Below, piece after piece: positions 54,992 through 64,000 of a stretch of 64,000 nucleotides of DNA. Origin of the DNA: Myxococcus sp. CA023 (GTDB lineage: Bacteria; Myxococcota; Myxococcia; Myxococcales; Myxococcaceae). The notes under the pieces were generated by a model, which was not told where the DNA came from, did not search any database, and worked only from the letters and a program-made list of their open reading frames with translations. Positions within the stretch are counted from its first letter, which is position 1. Each line of letters starts with the position of its first letter. Where the stretch lies: assembly GCF_010998615.1 (NCBI RefSeq), contig NZ_JAAEAH010000016.1, positions 51,305 through 115,304 of the forward strand. Direction: 5' to 3'. The position numbers and the translations under genes are program-made.

Positions 54992-55648
54992 CTACTTGCG
55001 CGGCCGCATGCGGAACGCGACGAAGGCGTCCACGTTGTCGAAGGCGAAGTACGGGTTCTTCCGCCGCACCGTCTCCATGGAGGTCACCGGTACGTCCGCG
55101 TAGTCATGGCCCGGAAACAGCTTCGCGCTATCGGGCACCTTCGCCAGCACCTGCGACAGGGAGCGGTACATCGCCTCCGGATTGCCCCCGCTCATGTCAC
55201 ACCGGCCGCAGCCGTTGATGAACACGGTGTCCCCGGACACGAGCGCGTCACCGGCCAGCAGGCAATGCGAGCCCGGCGTGTGCCCGGGCGTGTGCAGTGC
55301 CTGGAACGTCTCAGACCCGACGCGCACGTCATCCCCCGGCCCCAGGGGCCGCAGCGCGCCGCCCAGCTCGCGCAGCTCCGGGGAGAACTGGACCTCTTCA
55401 CGCTGCGCGAACACCGGCACGTCCCACTTCGACAGCAGGTCCGGCAGCCCGTTGATGTGGTCGAAGTGGCAGTGCGAGACGAACGCGCCCACCACGCGCT
55501 TGCCGTCCTGCTTCACCGCTTGCTCGATGGCCTCCACGTCCCACGCGGGGTCCACCACCACCACTTCGTCCGAGTGCCGGGGGCCCACCAGGTAGACGAA
55601 GTTGTCCATGGGCCCGAGCTTGAGCTGCCGCACGTACGGTTCACGCAT
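54992..55648 (-). CDS. Metallo-beta-lactamase-fold hydrolase, glyoxalase II-like
   Basis: A 218-residue MBL-fold enzyme with the metal motif SHCHFDHINGL (HxHxDH), HTPGHTPGSHC, SGDTVFINGCGRCD and a final PGHDYADV. This set matches glyoxalase II and persulfide-dioxygenase-like hydrolases. It is shorter than glyoxalase II (about 250) and lacks its C-terminal domain. Cytosolic, with GAGGAGG upstream of the ATG. Substrate unknown. Confidence 0.87.
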   Translation of the reverse strand: MREPYVRQLKLGPMDNFVYLVGPRHSDEVVVVDPAWDVEAIEQAVKQDGKRVVGAFVSHCHFDHINGLPDLLSKWDVPVFAQREEVQFSPELRELGGALRPLGPGDDVRVGSETFQALHTPGHTPGSHCLLAGDALVSGDTVFINGCGRCDMSGGNPEAMYRSLSQVLAKVPDSAKLFPGHDYADVPVTSMETVRRKNPYFAFDNVDAFVAFRMRPRK

Positions 55649-55753
55649 CGCGAAATCCTCCTCGTGGGAAGCCTCACTCTAACGCCCGGGACTTGATGCG
55701 GTGGGCCCCTTCCCTCTTGAATAGGCCCTTTTTGCCCCTGGGGAGGTCTCCAC

Positions 55754-56419
55754 GTGAAGCGCCCACTGCTCCTTTGCACCCTGCTCGCCGGCACCGCCTT
55801 CGCCGCCAAGGAGCGCGCCACCTTCCGCTATGCCGCGCCTCCGGATGGGGAGCGCCCCGTCATCGTCAACGCCGTCATTGGCCCCCAAGGCAGTGACTTC
55901 GCCATGCGCCTGCGCTTCGACAAGGTGCCGTGGGGCGACGAGTGCAAGAGCCGCTGCGCCAACGCCACGCTGCTGCTCGACACCGACAACAGCAAGCAGA
56001 CGGGCCTGCGCCTGGCGACGAAGAACGCGCCCGGCAACGGCGCCGACGTCGCCGTCGTCATCCAGGGCGTGCGCGACTACGCGAAGCAGGAAGGCGCCCC
56101 GCCCGTGAGCTGGCTGAGGGTGAAGGTCCGCCTGCTCGGCAGCGAAGCCTCCTCCCTGGATGACGGCGAGTTGCTGGCCGAGTTCAACCACCGCCAGGAC
56201 CCCGAGCGGCTCCACGTGGACGGAGAAACCATCTACCTGCTGGTGGATGCCACCAGCGCCGCCCTGCCCTCCGCTCGCAAGGCCCGCGTCGTCTACCAGC
56301 CGCCCGGCGCCAAGCCGCTCCAGGCCACCATTCCTGGGATGATTGGCAGCGGGAGCGGCAAGGGCGTGCGCATCTTCAAGGATGGTTCGTGGGGGAAGGC
56401 CCGCGACGCGACGCCCTAG
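55754..56419 (+). CDS. Exported protein of unknown function
   Basis: A 221-residue protein with a signal peptide (KRPLLLCTLLAGTAFAA). The rest is beta-rich, with a cysteine pair (DECKSRC) and the segment NATLLLDTDNSKQTGLRLA. No family is recognised. The start is a GTG with GGGGAGG upstream. The stop lies in a palindrome (56410-56425). Confidence 0.65.
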   Translation: MKRPLLLCTLLAGTAFAAKERATFRYAAPPDGERPVIVNAVIGPQGSDFAMRLRFDKVPWGDECKSRCANATLLLDTDNSKQTGLRLATKNAPGNGADVAVVIQGVRDYAKQEGAPPVSWLRVKVRLLGSEASSLDDGELLAEFNHRQDPERLHVDGETIYLLVDATSAALPSARKARVVYQPPGAKPLQATIPGMIGSGSGKGVRIFKDGSWGKARDATP

Positions 56420-56425
56420 GGCGTC
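56410..56425. repeat. 16-bp perfect palindrome over a stop codon
   Basis: GACGCCCTAGGGCGTC covers the TAG of the exported-protein gene. It might act as a termination or protein-binding site, but no loop bases remain. Confidence 0.3.
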
Positions 56426-56735
56426 CGCCTGCCGCCAGGGGGACGAGCCGTCCTGTCCTACCCGCACCCACCGTCCCGCCTCATGCCCCAGCCAGGAGGC
56501 ACCCGACCTCGGAATTCCGCGGGGTTGGAGTGGGGTTCTGCTGGCAAATAGGACTGGACAGACGTATAGGTAGGCACTGTTGGAGAGTGCGCAACCCCCC
56601 GAATTCGTTCCCAATGTCAGGGTGGCATGGTAGTCCCGGCGCCCTGTTACATACCTCTGTCCCCCAACGTGAGGAGTGCGCGGGTCGCGCGCCGCGTTCG
56701 GGGTGCGGGGCGTTCTCACCTGTGGATTGACGACC
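56420..56735 (+). other. 316-bp gap upstream of parC
   Basis: No gene is seen here. The middle part (about 56540-56590) is AT-richer and probably holds the parC promoter, but no pair of hexamers stands out. An in-frame GTG at 56676 after GAGGA is the alternative parC start. Confidence 0.4.
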
Positions 56736-61058
<4,323 letters not shown>

Positions 61059-61078
61059 TCAGAACGGAATCACCGTCG

Positions 61079-61106
61079 CGGGTCCCTCCCAACCCGGAGG
61101 GGCCCG
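61079..61106 (+). terminator. Hairpin terminator after parE
   Basis: CGGGTCCCTCC and GGAGGGGCCCG form an 11-bp stem with one T-G wobble and a 6-nt loop, 20 nt past the parE stop. TTTTG follows at about 61120. Confidence 0.65.
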
Positions 61107-61121
61107 CACGCAGCAGGGCTT

Positions 61122-61150
61122 TTGAGACGGAGCCCCGGCTCGGCTAGCAT
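61122..61150 (+). promoter_or_regulatory. Promoter for PEGA gene, predicted leaderless
   Basis: TTGAGA (61122-61127), a 17-bp spacer, and TAGCAT (61145-61150). The GTG start at 61158 lies 7 nt past the -10, so transcription would begin at or next to it. Confidence 0.5.
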
Positions 61151-61157
61151 CCGCGCC

Positions 61158-62624
61158 GTGACTACGTTCCGCCGAACCTCCCTGCTCCTCGCGTTCATGC
61201 TGGCCACCTCTCCCGCCTATGGGCAGTCCACGCGGAAGAAGAAGTCCAGCAAGAAGCCCCCCGCCACCACTCAGCCGGTGAAGACGACCAAGGAGCCCCC
61301 GGCGGACGACGCGGATGGCGATGAATCCGTCGAGCCCCGGGCTTTCGGCTCTCCGAACGAGGACGAGGAGACGGCCGTCATGCCGCTGGTGTCGCCGGAC
61401 GCTCCGGCCGTGGCCAAGCCCGCGGCGACGCCAGGTGCCTCGAGTGAGCCGGCGGTGGCCAGCGCGGCGGTGACGGCCTCCGGGCCGGTGGCGCTCTTCG
61501 CGGTGGCTCGGACGTCCGCGGCGGAGGATGCAGCGGTGAAGCTGGAGGACGAGCTGCTGAGCCGGCTCAAGGCGAGCGGCGTGGCGCTGGTGGACCTGGG
61601 CGCGGCCTTCCCGCCGTCCCCTCCGGCCTCGCTGACGCGCGCGGACACGCTCTTCGAGCAGGGTCGCACCGACTACGACAACCTGGACCCCGAGTCCGCC
61701 GAGGCGAAGTTCCTGGCGGCGGCGGAGGCCTATACGAAGCACCCGGCGGAGCTGAGCCCGGAGCGGCTGGCCAAGGCCTACCTGTTCCTGGGCGCCTCGC
61801 GGATGCTCAACGGCGACTCCACCGGAGCCCTGGACGCGTTCAAGCGCGCGGTGGTGGCGGAGCCGTCCACCTCCCCCGACGCCGCCCTCTTCGGGCAGGA
61901 CGTGCTGAAGACCTTCGACCAGGCCCGCGCCGACGTGAAGGCGCGCCCGGCCGGCACGCTGGTGGTGGAGTCGAAGCCGGCGGGCGCCAGCGTCCTCGTG
62001 CGGGGTCAGGAGCTGGGCGTCACGCCGCTCAAGGGCGTGGAGGTGCCCGCGGGCCAGCACCCGGTGGTGGTGTCCCTGCCCGGCTACTCGGCCTTCTCCC
62101 AGTACACAGAGGTGGCGTCCGCCAAGAGCACCGAGGTGAAGGCGACGCTGGAGCCCACCCCGGGCCTGTCCGCCGTGCGTGACGCGGCGGTCCACGCCAG
62201 CTCCGAACAGGCCTTCGGGCGGGACACGCCGCCGCCCGAGGCACGCGCCATTGGGGAGCGGCTCAACGCCCGCTACGTGGTGCTGGCGGCGGTTTCTCGC
62301 GGGGACAAGGGCCACCTCCAGGCCGAGCTCCAGGCGTGGGACCTGCGCTCCAACGCGCGGCTGCGCGGCGTGGAGATTGCCCTGGCGCCGGGCGCGAAGA
62401 AGAACGGCCCGGACGCGGCGGCGGACCAGGTGCGCGCCTTCGTCAACGGCGTCGCGGCGCCCCGCGTGGCGGAGAGCAATTCGTTCTCCACCCTCATCAA
62501 GCGCCCGTGGTTCTGGGCGGTGGTCGGCGGCGCGGCGGCGGTGACGGCCGGGGCCGTCTACGTGGCGACGTCTCAGGACAAGGGCCGCCCGTTCAACCCC
62601 GTTTCTGGTGGAATCGGGTTCTGA
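61158..62624 (+). CDS. Exported PEGA-domain protein 1
   Basis: A 488-residue exported protein. The start is a GTG and the signal peptide is FRRTSLLLAFMLATSPAYGQ. A Lys/Pro-rich disordered stretch follows. The middle is TPR-like (DPESAEAKFLAAAEAYTKHP). A PEGA domain lies at about residues 270-330 (GTLVVESKPAGASVLVRGQELGVTPLKGVEVPAGQHPVVVS). One transmembrane segment lies near the C-terminus (FWAVVGGAAAVTAGAVYVA). PEGA domains are surface or peptidoglycan-associated in known cases. A paralogue follows at 62687. Confidence 0.82.
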   Translation: MTTFRRTSLLLAFMLATSPAYGQSTRKKKSSKKPPATTQPVKTTKEPPADDADGDESVEPRAFGSPNEDEETAVMPLVSPDAPAVAKPAATPGASSEPAVASAAVTASGPVALFAVARTSAAEDAAVKLEDELLSRLKASGVALVDLGAAFPPSPPASLTRADTLFEQGRTDYDNLDPESAEAKFLAAAEAYTKHPAELSPERLAKAYLFLGASRMLNGDSTGALDAFKRAVVAEPSTSPDAALFGQDVLKTFDQARADVKARPAGTLVVESKPAGASVLVRGQELGVTPLKGVEVPAGQHPVVVSLPGYSAFSQYTEVASAKSTEVKATLEPTPGLSAVRDAAVHASSEQAFGRDTPPPEARAIGERLNARYVVLAAVSRGDKGHLQAELQAWDLRSNARLRGVEIALAPGAKKNGPDAAADQVRAFVNGVAAPRVAESNSFSTLIKRPWFWAVVGGAAAVTAGAVYVATSQDKGRPFNPVSGGIGF

Positions 62625-62686
62625 GGCAGAGCCGCGTGTTGAATGCCCGGACCGCCACCCGCGTCGACTGTTTCAAAGGTCACCCC

Positions 62687-63889
62687 ATGAAAGCCGCCCT
62701 CGCCCTCCTCCTCCTCCCCGCGCTGACCCTCGCGGCCCCGCCCCAGGCACGCCGCGTCAGCACCCTCCTGGTGCCCATGGACCCGGCCTCCGAGGCGTCC
62801 AGCGTGCAGATGGAGGGTTACATGAACGACGCCCTCTCCAACTTCGCCGGCATGACGGTCCGCAAGTCGGAGGAGCTGTTCGGCATGCCGGAGGACCCGG
62901 AGGCCAAGGCCTCGCTGGAGCGCGGGCGCAAGGGGTACTCGGAGAGCCTCTCCGCCTTCGACAAGAAGGAATACGAGGAGGCGGAGCGCAAGGTGCGCGC
63001 CACCCTGAAGGAGCTTCAGGGGGCCGCGGGCGCCATGCGCGGGTGCTCGCCGCTGTGTGACGCGCTGGCGCTGTACGCCGCCGTGCTGCACCTGCGCGGC
63101 GAGGTGGAGGAGGCGAAGCTGGCGCTCATCGACCTCATCGCGCTGTCCCCCACCCATGAGCTGTCCCCCAAGCGCTTCACGCGCGAGTTCCTCGCCCTGC
63201 GCGTGCAGGTGGCCACCAGCCGCACGTCCCAGTTGCGCGGCACCGCCACGGTGAACTCGCGGCCCGCGGGCGCGCGCGTGTACGTGGACGGCGAAGTCGT
63301 GGGCTACACGCCCGTGACGCTGCCCGCGCTGCCCATTGGCAAGCACCTGCTGCGCGTGGAGCGCCCGGGCTTCCGGCAGTACGGGCAGCTCATGGAGGTG
63401 GCCACCGACGACGCCGAATTCACCGCCAAGCTGGTGCCTACCTCTGCGTACAAGGCCTTCGACGCGCAGTTGGACCGGGTGGCGGGCGAGGTGAATCGCG
63501 CCGGTGAGAAGGCGTCTGGCGTGGCGGCCATGGCGCAGTCGTTGGGGCTGGACCGGGTCATGGTGGGCACCCTTCGCGCCAATGGCGAGGGCACCGACCT
63601 GACGCTGGGCTACTACGACGCGCGCACCGGGCAGAGGCTGGCGGGGCGGCGCATGGCTGTCCAGGGCGACGAGTTCGGCCAGCTGAAACAGGAGATGGAG
63701 CGGGTGGTGAACCACCTGGTGAACAGCATCGGCGAGAAGGTGACCAAGAGCCGGGACCCGCTGGACAACCGCGGTGGCATGGAAGACTGGTCGTCGGAGG
63801 ACCGGGGCGGCCGTGGCAAGGCGCAGGACAAGAAGAGCAAGCCCAGCGACGACCCGCTCGACGGTGTGTCCGGAACCGAGGACTGGTAA
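62687..63889 (+). CDS. Exported PEGA-domain protein 2
   Basis: A 400-residue exported protein with signal peptide (KAALALLLLPALTLAA). Residues 60-165 are helical TPR-like, with a Cys pair (GCSPLC). A PEGA domain lies at about 185-250 (GTATVNSRPAGARVYVDGEVVGYTPVTLPALPIGKHLLRVERPG). The C-terminal domain ends in a DPLDGVSGTEDW-type acidic repeat (twice, near GMEDW and GTEDW). It is similar in layout to protein 1. An ATG at 62687 follows a 62-bp gap. Function unknown. Confidence 0.8.
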   Translation: MKAALALLLLPALTLAAPPQARRVSTLLVPMDPASEASSVQMEGYMNDALSNFAGMTVRKSEELFGMPEDPEAKASLERGRKGYSESLSAFDKKEYEEAERKVRATLKELQGAAGAMRGCSPLCDALALYAAVLHLRGEVEEAKLALIDLIALSPTHELSPKRFTREFLALRVQVATSRTSQLRGTATVNSRPAGARVYVDGEVVGYTPVTLPALPIGKHLLRVERPGFRQYGQLMEVATDDAEFTAKLVPTSAYKAFDAQLDRVAGEVNRAGEKASGVAAMAQSLGLDRVMVGTLRANGEGTDLTLGYYDARTGQRLAGRRMAVQGDEFGQLKQEMERVVNHLVNSIGEKVTKSRDPLDNRGGMEDWSSEDRGGRGKAQDKKSKPSDDPLDGVSGTEDW

Positions 63890-63921
63890 CGCGGAGCGCT
63901 TGTCCCGGGACGGCTGATGCC

Positions 63922-63927
63922 TAGAGT
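63922..63927 (+). promoter_or_regulatory. -10-like TAGAGT before the last gene
   Basis: TAGAGT lies 10 nt before the ATG at 63938, inside a CCCGGGAC/GTCCCGGG inverted repeat (63904-63933). Weak. Confidence 0.25.
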
Positions 63928-63937
63928 CCCGGGGCGT

Positions 63938-64000
63938 ATGCGCCTGCTCGCCCTCCTGCTCCTCCCCAGCCTCGCGCTCGCCCAGACGAGTGTCATCAGC
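63938..64000 (+). CDS. Start of an exported protein (cut by the window end)
   Basis: The first 21 codons encode a signal peptide (MRLLALLLLPSLALAQTSVI). The gene continues past the window, so its product cannot be named. It is third in a row of exported-protein genes. Confidence 0.65.
   Translation, partial: MRLLALLLLPSLALAQTSVIS

Overview
The window is high-GC chromosomal DNA from a myxobacterium, most likely a Myxococcus species close to M. xanthus. The evidence is the codon use (G/C third positions), a PilZ paralogue of the Myxococcus TIGR02266 type, a lipoprotein plus double-CXXCG pair belonging to families described as Myxococcus paralogous families (DUF2380/TIGR02269 and Gmx_para_CXXCG/TIGR02264), and many FHA, TPR, PEGA and sigma-54 activator proteins. 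Almost all of it is densely packed genes. No rRNA, tRNA, CRISPR or complete insertion sequence was seen.

Layout. 0-6.1 kb: a GYF/J-like/VWA protein, a long-chain acyl-CoA synthetase, and the purE-purK-ybaK operon. 6.1-15.7 kb: a quinone oxidoreductase, a membrane/coiled-coil protein, an EAL-CBS phosphodiesterase, a short disturbed stretch with a small low-GC gene and two apparent gene remnants, a PilZ-DUF192 operon, a membrane metallopeptidase-TPR protein, DUF2505 and NTF2-like proteins, and a homoserine-kinase-like kinase. 15.8-23.8 kb: a TPR protein, a large Vps62/PAN lipoprotein, and a minus-strand operon of FHA, cyclic-nucleotide-binding and small anchored proteins. 24-29.4 kb: the tldD-pmbA pair, a ParB-N-domain protein with a histone-H1-like tail, and an NtrC-type response regulator. 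29.5-44.2 kb: a complete type II secretion operon gspC-D-E-F-(small ORF)-G-(GspG-like)-H-I-J-K-L-M-N ending in a strong hairpin, without a prepilin peptidase gene. 44.2-50.3 kb: a double-FHA sigma-54 activator, an ECF sigma factor, an S46 dipeptidyl-peptidase with a Cys-rich partner, and an M50B-like membrane protease. 50.3-55.7 kb: accessory DNA with a lipoprotein toxin/immunity-like cassette bounded by a 33-bp duplication of the preceding gene's 3' end, two more lipoproteins, a frameshifted small gene, and a seven-repeat amphipathic protein. 55.7-64 kb: an MBL hydrolase, a secreted protein, the topoisomerase IV genes parC-parE, two PEGA-domain exported proteins and the start of a third exported protein.

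How the parts work together. The type II secretion genes form one transcription unit, flanked on each side by a sigma-54-dependent activator. Several exported proteins nearby (S46 peptidase, Vps62 lipoprotein, VOC lipoprotein) fit a secretion-rich predatory life style, but no substrate link is proven. The most unusual items are the SitA-like toxin/immunity cassette with its target-site-like duplication, the seven-repeat Arg/Glu-rich protein, the GspG-like protein that lacks a prepilin cleavage site, the H1-tailed ParB-like protein, and a recurrent TAGNNT/TACAAT element 6-10 nt before start codons that lack a Shine-Dalgarno site, which suggests leaderless mRNAs.
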